A DNA stretch of 64,000 nucleotides, from positions 24,031,059-24,095,058 of the forward strand of contig NC_066313.1 in assembly GCF_022539315.1 (NCBI RefSeq), read 5' to 3'. The notes under the pieces are model-generated. The model had not been told where the DNA came from and did not search any database. It saw only the letters and a list, made by a program, of their open reading frames with translations. Position 1 is the first letter of the stretch. The number at the start of each line of letters is the position of its first letter. This document shows, piece after piece, positions 47,201 to 59,400 of this stretch. Origin of the DNA: Serinus canaria. Taxonomy: Eukaryota; Chordata; Aves; Passeriformes; Fringillidae. The translations under genes and the position numbers were made by a program.

Positions 47201-48614
47201 AAAGTTTTATATTGTTAGTGTTTGCTGGGGCAAACTGGTATTGCATGACTCAGTAGGAATGTTTTATCTAAGACCCTGCAGCAGTTACTCATTTAGTCAA
47301 AGAAGGGTCCTTTTGAGCCTGGGCCTGTGTACTTTGATGGTCTTCTCACACACATAACCCAATGATTTATGGTACAATCCCAAGAAGGATAAGTTAGAAG
47401 ACTGATAACTAAGGGAGATTTCACAAAACCTAGCAAGGAAGGTTGTACCTTTCCCATTCTGCCTGACCTGATCCTTGTTCCTCAGTACTAGTTTCCCTTG
47501 GCTCAATCTGGATTACAGTTTCCTTAGGAGTATGAGGAAAACAAGGACACAAACATTCAGGCAGCTCTCTGATTAATTCAGTGATAAAAATACAACATGC
47601 CATGGATTGCACACAAGGACCCTGGCAGACAAATGCAAGTTATTTCTGAAATATTATATCAAGGGTAGATGGGTATAAATTGTCACACCATAATTGCTAT
47701 GACCACATCAAAATTTCCATGTGAAAATGAGAAAGGAAAAGATGAGACATCTAAGTCTCCATACCATTTTATTGAATTCTGTAGGCATAACAATTAGTAC
47801 ATAATATGCTAGGGAGGAGAGTGTGTAAACCTTTAAAGTATCCAATCAAATCTGTACGCATTTCATAAGCTTAACTTATTTATAAATATCACAAAGTTAC
47901 TTCTAGTCAAAATGCACAGCAGCTGTAAAATTCATCTGCATGTATCTGGACTTGAACTGCTGTTCAGATTTGTGACTGAGAAGGAATTTCACCCTTGTTA
48001 AATTAACACAGATCTGTCCCCTCCTACTGTGGTTTATTGCACAGTTCCATCAGCTAAGATCTCCTGGGCATATTTCACACAAAGATCAGGTTTCTCTGGA
48101 GCAGGCATCTCAGGCCTCAGAGACACCTGGACTGAGGATAAGAACAATTTGTCTTCTTAAATATTTCACTGTTTTGTTTGGGTAGTTTTTGCAGCTGGTC
48201 TGGAGCAATGGAATGTTTTGGCAGATTTCCTAGTACAAGGTGCGCATTACAGAGGTTTAGACACAGAACTACAGACACAGTCGGCTGGTACAGCTGGGCT
48301 GTCACTGGTCATTTCTGTGGCTAGAGGGGAAAGATCAGCAAAGCTGAGGTGTGAGGCCAGTGAGGCAGACACAATCAGTCTGTCCACTGAGCAGCAGCTG
48401 TGATCCAGTTTGTAGATACGGAAATTATGTGAGGATGCTGCTGAGGCAGAAGCAAGGAAAGTGAATGAATGCATGAGGCACAGACCCTGATCTGCTGGCA
48501 GGGAATGAAGAGGGAGAATTCTCTGTCAGAAACAAGCCCAATCACATTGATAAGCCAAAAAGACTTTACCAGAGACCCTTCCAAACATTTGTTTTAAAAG
48601 TAAAACAGAACAGC
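44201..48614. other. Region without a recognised gene
   Basis: 4.4 kb between the B4GALT4 CpG island and the provirus. Apart from a possible old LTR near 45.8-46.1 kb, no exon, RNA gene or repeat family was recognised. Confidence 0.6.
45800..46110 (+). mobile_element. Possible degenerate solo LTR
   Basis: The spacing looks LTR-like: a TATA-type CTATAAAACTC near 45896, AATAAAACC near 46018, then CTGAATCTGGGGTCTCCTTC about 45 nt later, resembling a U3-R-U5 layout. No clear TG...CA ends, target duplication or primer-binding site was found. Confidence 0.25.
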
Positions 48615-49213
48615 TGTCCTGGTTTTGGCTGGGATAGAGTCAATTTTCTTCCTAGTAGCTGGTACAGTGCTGTGTTTAGAATTCAGTATGAGAATAATGT
48701 TGATTATACAATGATGTTGTCATTGTTGCTAAGTTCTGCTTACCCTAAGTGAAGAATTTTTCAGCTTCCCTTGCTCTGCCAGGGAGCAGGGGCACACGAA
48801 ACTGTGAGGGAGCATGGGCCAGGACAGCTGTCCCAGGCAGGCCAACAGGGTATTCCATACCATATGTCATGCTCAGTATACTAACTGGAAGAAGCTGGCC
48901 AGGAGTCACTGCTGGCTTCTAGGGGCTAGGCTGGGCATCAGTCAGTGGGTGGTGAGCATGACTGTTGGCTTGTTGACTTTTCTTATATTGACTTTTATTT
49001 CTCTCTCTCTCTTTCCATTATCTCTGTTTTCATGACAATTATTCCTATTGCATTAATATTTTACTTTATGTCAATTATTAAGTTGGTCTTATCCCAACCC
49101 ACAGATTTGACCTTCTTCCGGTTCTCCTCCCCATCCCCCTGTGAGGTGGGTGAGGCAGTGACTCAGGGAGGTACTGAGTTGCCAGATGGTGTTACAGTGT
49201 GTCAATGTCCTTT
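48615..49213 (+). repeat. 5' LTR of the ERV-L provirus
   Basis: Starts TGTCCTGGTTTTGGCTGGGA, continues TTTTCTTCCTAGTAGCTGGT, and shares these words with the solo LTR at 37557-38130. It ends just before the primer-binding-site remnant. Its T-rich interior includes a CTCTCTCTCTTTCC run. Confidence 0.85.
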
Positions 49214-49214
49214 T

Positions 49215-49232
49215 TGGCCCCCAACGTGAGGG
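49215..49232 (+). other. Retroviral primer-binding-site remnant (tRNA-Lys type)
   Basis: TGGCCCCCAACGTGAGGG lies directly after the LTR. It differs at a few positions from the known retroviral site complementary to tRNA-Lys(1,2). Confidence 0.7.
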
Positions 49233-50149
49233 TTGAGATAAGGACAGATCTGACCAGAGCACGTTAAAACAATTTTGTTATAAACATTCGCTGCATTGGT
49301 TTAACAATCACTGGTCACAACATTGATTTACTTGCTCTCAGAATCATTGCACTCATTCTCAGGGCTCTATTGTGCAGCACTTTACTTGCAGTACGTACTC
49401 CCTCTCTTGGCTTTATCGCCTTTGAGGTATGGGCTAAGATTATGGTTTTATTGTACTTTGTAATGCTGCCTTGTGATATGATAGGACAACTGGTTGCAAG
49501 ACTAATCTGGTGTGTGTACTCAGCATTGCTCACCTCTGTTCTTCGAGAGCCATCTGTTGGGAACTACCAATAATCACACCTTTTTTCTTTCCTCCTCCAA
49601 GAGACAGCCTATGGAGAAGTTATCTTTCCACACTTTCCCGGCAGGCTAATTACAGTAGTGTTTGAGGATTTTGAAAATTGTGAATATCCTTGGGATGTTG
49701 AAACCATAACAGTCCTATTTCCAGGAATGTTGAATGTGTTCCAGGTCTTGTTTGTGGTTAAAGAACTATTTAAGAATAAGATCAAGAGAATTCCCTGAGT
49801 CTGGATAGTTAAAAGTAGCAGGATGTGTGTGACAGCATATGGTGAGTACCTAGGACAGTGGGCACCTCCAGTGTCTTGGAACCTCCTCCCTGAACAAGTG
49901 CAGAATAAATATTTGGGAAAAGAATGCTGTTACCCTGTCAATTCTAGACAGACACAAGTCACTGAGGTGTGCTGGGGCCTGGCCCATGCCTATTGATCCC
50001 TGATCAACACTCTTCAGTACCTCAAGAGGACGAGATGGTCTGGATCTGATGGCAAAGCATTAGGCACTGCAGCTACTTCAACTCTGGTGAGAAGGACTTC
50101 AGCTGAACCACAGACCCAACCCATGCCAGTGTCAGTCACCCTACAGACA

Positions 50150-50530
50150 AGAAGAAATGGACATGAGTGTCTACTCATTTAGTAAAGGGGGACAAAGCAG
50201 GGCCATCCCAAGAAAAGGAGGAAGAAGCAGAACAAAGGTAACCACCACTCGATCCCTATCACTGAGTGAGTTATGCATTATGGGAAAAGATTTCATCTAT
50301 TGTCCAGGCAAACGCATTATCACTTGGCTGCTAAAATTCTGGGAAAATGGGACTAGTAGCCTGGAATTAGAAGGTAGGGAAGCTAAGCATTTGAATTCAC
50401 TCTCTAGGGAAAGGGGCATTGACAAGCTAACTGGTAAAGGCATACAAGTCCTCAGCCTTTAGAGGTGACTCTTGTCAAGCATGAAGGAAAAGTATCCCTT
50501 CAAAGAAGATGTTATACATCACCCAGACAG
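50150..50530 (+). pseudogene. ERV-L gag remnant
   Basis: A frame from 50157 to 50462 contains a stretch typical of avian ERV-L gag (for example SLELEGREAKHLNSLSRERG). The similarity continues in other frames to about 50530, where it stops abruptly. Truncated and frameshifted. Confidence 0.6.
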
Positions 50531-50539
50531 GATGGGCAT

Positions 50540-52510
50540 CATTAGATCCCATCATTAGGTGTGATCAGCAAAACAACAGCCACATGTCCAGCATCTAGAA
50601 AGAAAGAAACACAAGATTTTTTAGGTGTTATGAGTTTTTGGAGAACACACATTCCAAATTACAGTCCTCTCTGTCAAGTGACCCAGCAGAAAAGTGGTAC
50701 TAAAAGGGACCTGAAGCAGCAAGAAATCTTTGAACAAATTAAACAGGAGGCAGTTCATGCAATAGCCCTCAGGCCAGTCTGGGCAGGGCAAGATGTTAGA
50801 AATGTGCTCTCTGCTGCAGCCAGGGAGATTGACCTGACATGGAACCTTTGTCAGAAAGCACCATGGGAGACTTGAGGTTAACCCCATGGCTTTTGGAGCC
50901 AGGGCTACAGAAGATCTAAGGCTTGCTATAGTCCAGCTAAAAAAAGAGATAATTGCACCTTATGAAGGGGTTTAAGCTGCTTCAGAAGTGACTGGTACTG
51001 AAGCAGAGCTGCTCCTGGCACCCTGGCTAGCTCTGCTGGACTGGATGCTCAAAGGGAAGGTCTCCTCTGCACTTCAGACAACTGAGGCTACATGGAATAA
51101 GTGGGATACTACTGATCACACAACGAGCTCAAATAGGAAAACCCAGGCACCCAGGAATCTTGAAAGTGATCATGAACTGGCCAGAAGGTAAAGATTTCAG
51201 AATATGGTCATAGGAAAAGATGACATGTACCGAAGAGGCTGCACTGTATGACAAATTATCAGAAAGTGAGAAGCAATATGCCTTGTTTATTAATGGGTCC
51301 TGATGTGTTGTAGGAAAGCACTGGAGGTGGAAGGCAGCTGTATGACAAGCTGCAGAAACTTCTGAAGGAGAAGGTGAGTCCAGTCAGTTTGCAGAAGTGA
51401 AAGCCATCCAGCTGGCTTTAGACATTGTTGAATGAAAAAAATGGCCAATACTTTACCTCTCTACTGACTCAGGGATGATGGTAAATGCCCTGTGGAGGGG
51501 GTTGCAGTGATGGAAGCAGAGGAACTGGCAGTGCTGCACTATGGCAGGATATTTGTGCCTGGGTGGGGAATCTGGTTGGGAAGGAGCATCACATAAGTGC
51601 TCATGTGCTCGAGTCGGGCCACTGCAGAACACCAAAACAACCAATAGGTGGCTCATGTGGATCTGGATTGGAAACGTAAAGGTGAATTGTTTATAGCTCA
51701 GTGGGCCCCTGACACCTCAGGTCATCAAGAAAGAGATGTAACTATAGATGGATTAGAGAATGATTGAAGGGTAGATTTGACCATGGACACTGTCATGCAG
51801 GTTATCCATGAATGTGCAGCATGCTGGAATTAACCAAGTCAGGTGGTTAAAGACACTCTAGTATGAAGGACAGGGGCTGAAATATAAGTACAAGGAGGCC
51901 TGGCAGAGTGAATGAATCACACTTCCACAGATCCTCCACGGGCTTACTGGAGGGCTGGAAACATATTCTGGGCCCCATACCACCACCCAGAAAACTCTCC
52001 TGGGCCTTGAAAAGCAAGTTTTCTGGGGACCTGGTAGGCCATAAACAACTGTGTTACACAATGGGACACTTCCAAAACAACCTTGTAGACAACTGGGCCA
52101 AAAACATAGAATTGAGTGGATATTACACACCCTATTGCACACCAGCCTCCAGGAAAAATTCAGCAGTGCAATGAACTATTAAAGACTGTGCTGAGAGCAA
52201 TGGGTGGTGGAATCTTCAAACATTTAGCAAAAGCCACCTGGTTAGTCAACACTAGGGAATCTGTTGGTCAGGCTGGCACTGCTCAAATCAGAACTTTTAC
52301 CTACTGGACAATGGGGTAAATTTCCAGTAGTTCACATAAAAAATATGCTGGGGGAAAAAGTTGTGGTTATTCCTGCCTCAGGCATAGGGAAAAGCAATCC
52401 ATGGGATTGCTTTTGTTCAAGGACTTGGGTGTACTTGATGGGTGATTCAGAAGGATGGAGAAGTCCGGAGTGTGCCTCAGGAAGATTTGATTATGGGTGA
52501 GAATTACAAT
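50540..52510 (+). pseudogene. ERV-L pol remnant: end of RT, RNase H, integrase
   Basis: The frame 50561-50875 has the post-catalytic reverse-transcriptase/connection signature (KETQDFLGVMSFWR). RNase H-like sequence follows at about 51230-51560, and integrase-like sequence at about 51590-52510, whose C-terminal part contains short frames at 51908-52174 and 52264-52500. The catalytic YxDD part of reverse transcriptase is absent. Multiple stops and shifts make it non-coding. Confidence 0.7.
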
Positions 52511-53124
52511 TTTTTAAACTGTTTGATGCAATTGCTATGTAAGACTGTGTGCTATCACATATATGGTAGTGATATGCTCATCAGTGCATTGGGCTCTTTA
52601 CAGCATCTGTCTCCACCAGCTCTGGATTTGGGGATCTGAACCCAACTCCCTTTTGATTACCACATAATTAGAGAATGAACTGTGATAAATACGGACAAGT
52701 GCAATAGTGCTGTAACCAGAACTGGCTTCACCATGCAACAGTCCAACAACACAGTCTTCTCTGCCCTCAAAGACTATAATGGCAAATGGAGCTCAAGGTC
52801 ATGGACAAAATGAACTCAACTGACATTTTATGGAGACAGACTTAGGGAACGGGATCTGTGTGCATACACCAAAGGACAGGAAGGGTGATGGGATGTTTGA
52901 AAGCATGGGAGCTGGCATGATGTAAATGATGTAGAATAAGGGGTGGATACTGTGCTGGTTTCAAATGGCAACATGGGCCTTCTCCACCTTGGCTGAGGGT
53001 AGCAATGGCAGAAAGGCTTTTCAGCTGCTGATGTTCAGCCATGGGATAAACAGATGTGCTGGCTGTAATGAAGCAGTTAATTATGATTTTATGATTTTAA
53101 ATGGCATCTCATGATGCAATACAT

Positions 53125-53605
53125 GGCAACACCTTGAGTCCTGTGTCCAGTTCTGGATCCACCACTACAAGAAAGGCATTGAGATGCTGGAGTGAGTCCA
53201 GAGAAGGGCAATGAAGCTGGTGAAGGGTCTGGAGCACAAGTCCTCTGAGGAGCAGCTGAGGGAGCTGGGTTTAGCCGGGACAAGAGAAAGCTTGGAGGGA
53301 TCTTGTACTACTCTCTTGGTCTCTTCTCCCAGGCAACAAGAAACAGGAGAAAAGGACAGTCTTAAACTGTGCCAGAGGAGGTTTGGATTGGACTTTAGGA
53401 GTAATTTCTTCGACTAAAAGTATGATTAGACATTGGATGGGCTGTCCAGGGAGGTGGTGGAGTCACAGATCCTGGAGGTGTTTAAGGAAAGGACTGGACG
53501 TGGCTCTCAGTGCCATGGTCTGGTTGTCAAGGTGGTGATCAGTCATAGGTTGGTCTCCACGATCTCAGAGGTCTTTTCCAACCTGACTGATTATGTGATT
53601 CGGTG
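53125..53605 (+). repeat. CR1 LINE copy, sense, about 0.48 kb
   Basis: Blocks CCTGTGTCCAGTTCTGGATC, AGAGAAGGGCAATGAAGCTG, GGTCTGGAGCACAAGTCCTC and AGGAGCAGCTGAGGGAGCTG are classic CR1. Its 3' end lies about 20 bp from the CpG island that follows. Confidence 0.95.
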
Positions 53606-53619
53606 TGGATCTGAGGAGC

Positions 53620-54260
53620 CACAGCAGTGAGGCCGGGCCGGCGGCAGCACCTGAGCCCTGCCTGCCACTCCCAAGATGGCGGCGCGGCAAGGCCGCGGCC
53701 CCGCCCCGCGGCTCCTGCCCTCCCTGGGCCGGCCGCGGCCGCCGGGGCCGCCGCCGCTGTCGCCGCGTGATGAGAGCATCAGCCCTCACTGCCACGTCTC
53801 CCGGGTAGCCGGCGCTGTGCAGGGCCGCGCCGGGGCGTCGAGGCCGGACCCTCCCGCCTGCCTCCTCTTCTCCTCCTATCCCTTCCCCTGCTCCTGCCCC
53901 GCCGCGGGGCAGCGGCGAGGTGGGTCTGCCCGGCGGGAGGAGGGACGCTCCGCGGGGCTCCCGCCGCCGCCGCCGCCTCGTTCTCCCCGGGCGGTCCGGG
54001 GGTTGCGGGGGCCGGGACTCGCCGCCGGGCCGCTGCCGCCGGAGGGGACCCCGCTGCCGGCTGATGTCCGAGCCGCGCCGCCGCCCGCGCTTGGATGTGT
54101 GAGTACCGGCCCCGCCGCTCCCGCGGACAGCGCCGCGCCGGGAAAGCCACGGCGACCCAGGCGGGCGGCGGGCTGCGACCGCCGGAGCCCCCCTCCGAAA
54201 CCTGGTGTGTGTGTGTCTGTGTGGGAGTGAGCGGTGGGGAGGCTTCTGCCGGGTTTGTTC
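53620..54260 (+). promoter_or_regulatory. CpG island, promoter and first exon of an unidentified rightward gene
   Basis: Very CpG-rich block starting right after the CR1 copy. It contains a YY1-type site (53672-53683) and a good donor, GTGAGT, at 54099 after ...GCTTGGATGT. Open frames of 184 codons (+) and 260 codons (-) are low-complexity Pro/Arg/Gly/Ala sequence and not believable proteins. In mammals the gene beyond the B4GALT4 promoter is ARHGAP31, transcribed away from B4GALT4, so this may be its leader exon; no ARHGAP31 coding sequence was recognised in the window. Confidence 0.65.
53672..53683 (+). promoter_or_regulatory. YY1-type motif
   Basis: CAAGATGGCGGC matches the known YY1 promoter consensus (AAGATGGCGGC), which in CpG promoters lies just after the transcription start. 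It also creates an ATG at 53676, which need not be a translation start. Confidence 0.7.
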
Positions 54261-54587
54261 CGTCCTGCTGGTAAGTTACGGCACTTGGTCTCGGGCTTCT
54301 CCTTTGAGACATTTCCTGCTGTGTTTGGGTTAAAGCAGGAGGTCCGCGCACGCTGCTGAGACCGTTGAGGATTAAACACGAGGAAGTTGGGCTGGGGTCA
54401 CGGGAATGTGCCCTTTGGGCTTTTAAAGCGCTGTCCCTACGTAACCAGTCCTGCAAGGGCACTGTCCTGTGGAAGGTGAGGAGCTGAGGCAATCTTCTGT
54501 AAATCCAGGTAAATCCAACCCGCCATAAGATACCATTTCCAGAATGGATGTGGGTGCGCATTTCTGTCGCTGTTCTTTTTTGTACCG

Positions 54588-54621
54588 CAGTGAAAACAGT
54601 GTATCAGTGAAAACAGTGTAT
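54588..54621. repeat. Exact tandem duplication, 17 bp x 2
   Basis: CAGTGAAAACAGTGTAT at 54588-54604 is repeated at 54605-54621. Confidence 0.95.
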
Positions 54622-56182
54622 CAATCATTCTCCCTTTTATAGGGTAGCAGTTGGGCGCATGATTTTCCCTATTTAGTGAGGCAGCTCCTTCCCTACTCCA
54701 GCATCATTTCAACATGTGAACGTACAGCAGAAACAGAGGCAGCTTTGTTTGCAATCTCTGATTGCTCTCATGCATGCTTTCCATTGTGAGTAAGGGGCCC
54801 CTCGTGTCCCTGTCGTCTGTTATGACTGTAAGTGTAGAAATGAGATGTCTGTGTTACAAAGGGGTGAGTTACAAAATTTTTGGAGACAAGGCATCCCTTC
54901 TTTAAGCGTCCCTTCTGTCCCTTAAATCACTGTAACCAGAAGAAATTTTCTGGGGGAGGGATACACTAGTACAGGGGTGGGACTGGAATGGCTCAGCTCC
55001 AATTTTACAGGATGCTTAAGGCAGAGAACATCAGCCCTTTTTAACCCACAGTCTGCTCCATAGCTCACCTCCTGGCACTCCTGCTGTTGGACTGTTTCTG
55101 ACACTCATTCCTCCTTCCAGCTGCAGCCCTTGGAGTGCAGACTCCTTCAGCCAAGGTGCTTGGATGATACTCTGCTGGTAAAATCTGGGCTCCCTGGTGT
55201 GTAGCTAGGCAATGCTGACCCCTCTGGGGTTTGGGCTGGAACTTCACGTGCTTCTTGTTGTCTCTTATCTGATTGGAAATTCTTCAGGTGTAGATGTAGC
55301 TACTCCTTGTTCCTGTTCTTGAGCTTCTTTGCCTGGGGTTTTGCTGTACAAACCAGCACAGAGGGTGGTAATGTTTTCCAGGTTTGATTTATTGGGAACA
55401 ACAAGAAGTTCAAGTGATATCAGTGACACAGTGACCCGTGCTCAGCGTGTACTCCTGATCTCAAGACCATAGAACACCTGAGTGCCTCCTGTACAGCTCA
55501 TTCCTGGCTGACTCTTTGCAGCATTTGAGACCTCACTTTCAGAAACTCTGGGTGTCCATGTTCCTACTAATAAGAGGTGTCTACTGCCTCAACCAGAGCA
55601 TTCAAAATCATTAATAATTTTGAAAATGCGGGGCTTTTATTTCTTGCTTTCATATTTAGTGTTTCTGATTGTAAAATGGGGATAAAACATGTTGCTTCCT
55701 ACTTTGCAGTACATGTTTCTATTCTGCTTGTAAGATGATGAATTCTTATAAAAAATTTTTTCATTATATAGATTAGCACCTTGCTGAATTACTTGTTTTT
55801 CAGAGACACTAATGGCATTTACCACAGTAGATTCAGTGGAAGCTAAGGAAATAAAGCAATTCTCATCTTACTGGCCTGCCTGTATTAGCAACATTTGTGC
55901 TGATGTAACATTGTCAATATAGGTGTACTGTTATGTAGTACTCAAAGGCAGACAGGCATCATCACTTTTTTGTCTATTCTTCAGACATTCCTCTTTGTTC
56001 TGTGATTTTAGATTAAAAAAATTAACTTCTGTATGTAGTGTTTGAAGGGGAAGCCCCACACCTTTCCTGCTGGTTTTGAAACTGAGTAGCACTGAACACA
56101 AATCTTTCTCTGAAATTATATGTAAAGCAGATTGACTCAAACCCGGTTTTCATAAAACTTAACGCTTTCTTTCTCTCTATAG

Positions 56183-56491
56183 GCACCAAATCTGGATGTT
56201 TGAGAATACAACCAAGAGCAAACGTACTAGAAATGTTTGTTAAGGTGGCTTCCAGTTTCCATGAGCATTCGGTTCAGAAACCAGTTGGGCCACTCAGCAC
56301 TTCTCAGTAGTTACAGTTGCTAAAGATGGATGTGGTGGAAAGCAAAGGATAGTAGCTATTCTGAGACCATCCTGCTCCTTAGTGTCAGTGTTTTCCCTGT
56401 GCCACAGAATCATGAAATCCTGGAAGAAGTGTTCTTCTGGCAGTTAAAATTGGAACTTTAGTCCATTTGTTTCTAACCCTACCACAGTTAG
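56183..56491 (+). other. Candidate non-coding exon
   Basis: 309 nt between a strong acceptor and GTAAGT. Joined to the donor at 54099 it gives only a short frame that soon meets a stop, so if real it is a 5' UTR exon. Supported by splice signals alone. Confidence 0.22.
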
Positions 56492-59400
56492 GTAAGTTGC
56501 ATGGCTATTAGCAGGTGGATTTTTAATATCGGAGGTAAATCTGTAGTAGCTGTGTGATTTGGGAAAATAGCTCATTAGTTTTCACAAACTGTCCCGGAAG
56601 ATTTCATGCCATTCTTTGGGGGCTGTTGTCATTGGTGAGTTTTTTCCAACCTTTTCTTGATTTTTCTTGGGTATTGCAATCAAAAAGGAGACTTCTGGTG
56701 AGAGTTGGGTATTATGCAACCTGGTCAGGAGAGCTGTCCTGGGAGACAGGGTGCAGTGGCATCCCTTGGGGGGTTTGGAATGGTTCGTTTAAAGCAAAAT
56801 TATCAGTAGACATCTGCAGCCCAGAAATACATATAAGGGAGCATGGATGCAGGTTCAGACAGCTGGATTAGTCTCAGTATAATTAATGATACAAGGGATT
56901 AATGTATCCTATTGCATTTTCTCAATCTGCTGGATTAGTTGGTTGCTCTGTAAACAGTCATATGAAGTTCTGAGTCCTGCCTACCAAAGTCATGGAGGTT
57001 GAATTGAAGACTTACTGTTTTGTGGGGAATATTTGTGTCACCTGAACCTGTTGTTTAAGAGGCAAATAGAGGAGAATCAATGCATTCTCATATGTGGTTT
57101 ATATTTGAATGTGAATGTATGATTTATACAAGTTACAATTTGTTTAAAATTCCCTGCAATATTATTGTTTTTCTGCAGTGTCAGGGATGTGTCTCACTGA
57201 TACTTTCTGCTGTGAATCCCAGTGTGATGACTTGGTGTAAGGCTCAAGGAAGTGGTTTTTAACTTGTGTTCTTCTTCATGCATTCAAGCTCATTGCTACA
57301 GATGGCAGATGCCTGCCTTATTTTTAGCTATTTGAGAACAAAATAGAAAAATCCTAGTGACTCCCCATGATTTGTCATCATGGCTGATCTCTGGTAAATT
57401 AAACATAGGGATTGGCAGAGGAACAAAACCAGCAGGAAAGCTGCTTCTGTTTGTTTTTAAAATAGCTTGTCTAAAGCGCTAAAATAATACTGTAAAAAAT
57501 ATCCACTACTACATACAGAGACCCTTGGGAGGAGAAGTACTTGCTGAACAGTTTATCCTGCTTTGGATAAGGAAACTGAGGTCTGTATTGGTAAAACAAG
57601 TTCCTTGGAAGTCAGTTGAAGATGAAAGATTAAAAAGCAAAAGATATCCTGGCCTCTGCTCAGGCCATTAGACTGCGGGTTTGTGTTCAAATCTGGGAGG
57701 AGAATACCTATTTTGGTGGCTTGCTTGATGGAAAATTTTAAGATGGGCTCTTAAAGCATGTGCATCTTCTATTTCTTTTCCCTCCTTTTTCCCCTGTCAG
57801 TAGTGATCAGTTGTGTTGTGCATTTGCCTTGATATCTTGGAAAGAAAAAAATTTCAGTGGCCATACCTAAAATTTCATGACTTTCCCAGTTACTGCACAT
57901 GGCATGGTATAATGGAGAGTGATCTGTAGCTGTGTTTTAGCAGAGCTGTGGCTGTGTGTAATGTTTACTGAAGAGCTCTGGTGCAAGATGTACTTAGGAG
58001 TGAGTGCGTGTTGATAAATTGTATTATCGGCCAGCTTTGATAGCTTTGCCTGTGTTGTGCCTGCTGAAACGCTGCCCTTGTGTTTCACTTCCCAACCAGT
58101 GTCCCCTTCTAAACAGAACTTCAGTTTCTATCAGTAATGTGGAGTTGGAGTTAAAACTTCTGTGTTGTTACATACTCAGAGAACTGTCTGGCTCAGTAAT
58201 TCCCTCCAGCTCTTTAGTTTGGGCCTCTCACTCTGGATGAGGCTGAGCTTGATGTCCCTTTCCCCAGACAATTCAGAAGTATGGGAACTCTAGAACCAAA
58301 ACAGACTGTGATCCAACAAGTCAGGCCTGCATTTCCCTCTGCTGCTGGAAAAGCTCAGCTTTGCAATGCTGTCTTGTTCTCACACAAGAACAAGCCAATG
58401 CTTTCTTTATTCCTGGATCCACTATTTGGCTGGGAGTGCTGCTGTATACATCAGAAGAAGCCAAAGAAAATGTTAATGTCTTGCTGCTAGCTGTGTAATA
58501 CTTGTTGGCTTGGTGAGGAGTGTTATTGGCCACTTGGAGCTGCTGAGCCTTGAGGGTCTTGCATTGTGGCTTTGTTATGTTTTTTGGTTGGTTTTTTTTT
58601 TACTTCCTTTTGGAATATAAATACTCTTGTCTTCATTCATAAAATTACTACAGTCATTCATTGAAGTTTTACTAAGCTGTTTGTTTTGACCTGCTGCAGC
58701 AGTTAGTTGCACAAGGTAATTATATGGTAATATAAGGTAATACTGTTTTATTGCACCAGATTTGTGGCTTTGTTCTTGTACTCTCCAGAGGTTTGTTTAG
58801 AGCACTTAGTGTGTGTCTCAACTTTCCTCCGATTCACAAAAACCTGAACTCGCCTATATTCTGAAGAGGACAATATTGCCTTCATACCTCTGGAGACTTC
58901 TTCCTTGCACCCCCTAAAGTAAGGTCTTTGAGGGGATTTTTAGGGAATTTACAGGATTTCTCTGTTTTTAAAAATGGCTTTTTCAGTATTTTGGATAATT
59001 TTGCTTATCTGGAGTATTAAGAACTTAAATCTATGTCCTATACTTTAACATGTCTGCAAAATGAGCTGACTGAGCTTACTGCACTTTAAGAGACTTTTCC
59101 TGAAAAACTTTTCTTTCCCGTTCCTATTTTTGTATGCGGGTATTTGAAATACTGTGGCAGCTGCAAATGGCAGGCGCTGCCATCCCCTTTTCTTAAGCTA
59201 AAATTTCTATTTTTCCCACTTACCTTTTTGCTTAGCTCTAGTCTTCCTTGCTGAAAACACTAGAAATAAGTGATACAGTTAAAATGCTGTTTGTCGACGC
59301 TTGCCATAATCGTGCTACTTCGACCCTTTGGTTTTGGCATCTGTGTAGAGGAGTGATAGATGGAGCCTCTTCAGCCAGAGTTGTGCTATATCAGAAAATC

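Larger units (their letters stand above)
48615..53090 (+). mobile_element. Decayed ERV-L-type endogenous retrovirus
   Basis: Order on the + strand: 5' LTR (48615 to about 49213), primer-binding-site remnant (49215-49232), a leader with a short hydrophobic frame (49370-49573), a gag remnant (about 50150-50530), pol remnants from the end of reverse transcriptase through RNase H to integrase (about 50540-52510), an A/G-rich tract before a TGTGCTGG start at about 52953, and about 140 bp that may be the start of a truncated 3' LTR. Every frame is broken by stops and shifts, and protease plus most of reverse transcriptase is missing. It cannot code for a working element. No env was seen, as expected for ERV-L. 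Confidence 0.82.

Noticed and set aside
53779..54561. 260-codon open frame on the - strand, and 184-codon frame on the + strand (53676-54230)
   Set aside because: Both lie in the CpG island, overlap each other, and consist of Pro/Arg/Ala/Gly-rich sequence; no domain or plausible gene structure.
56404..56440. CR1-like words (ACAGAATCATGAAATCCTGG)
   Set aside because: Too short and diverged to separate from chance; no following CR1 sequence.
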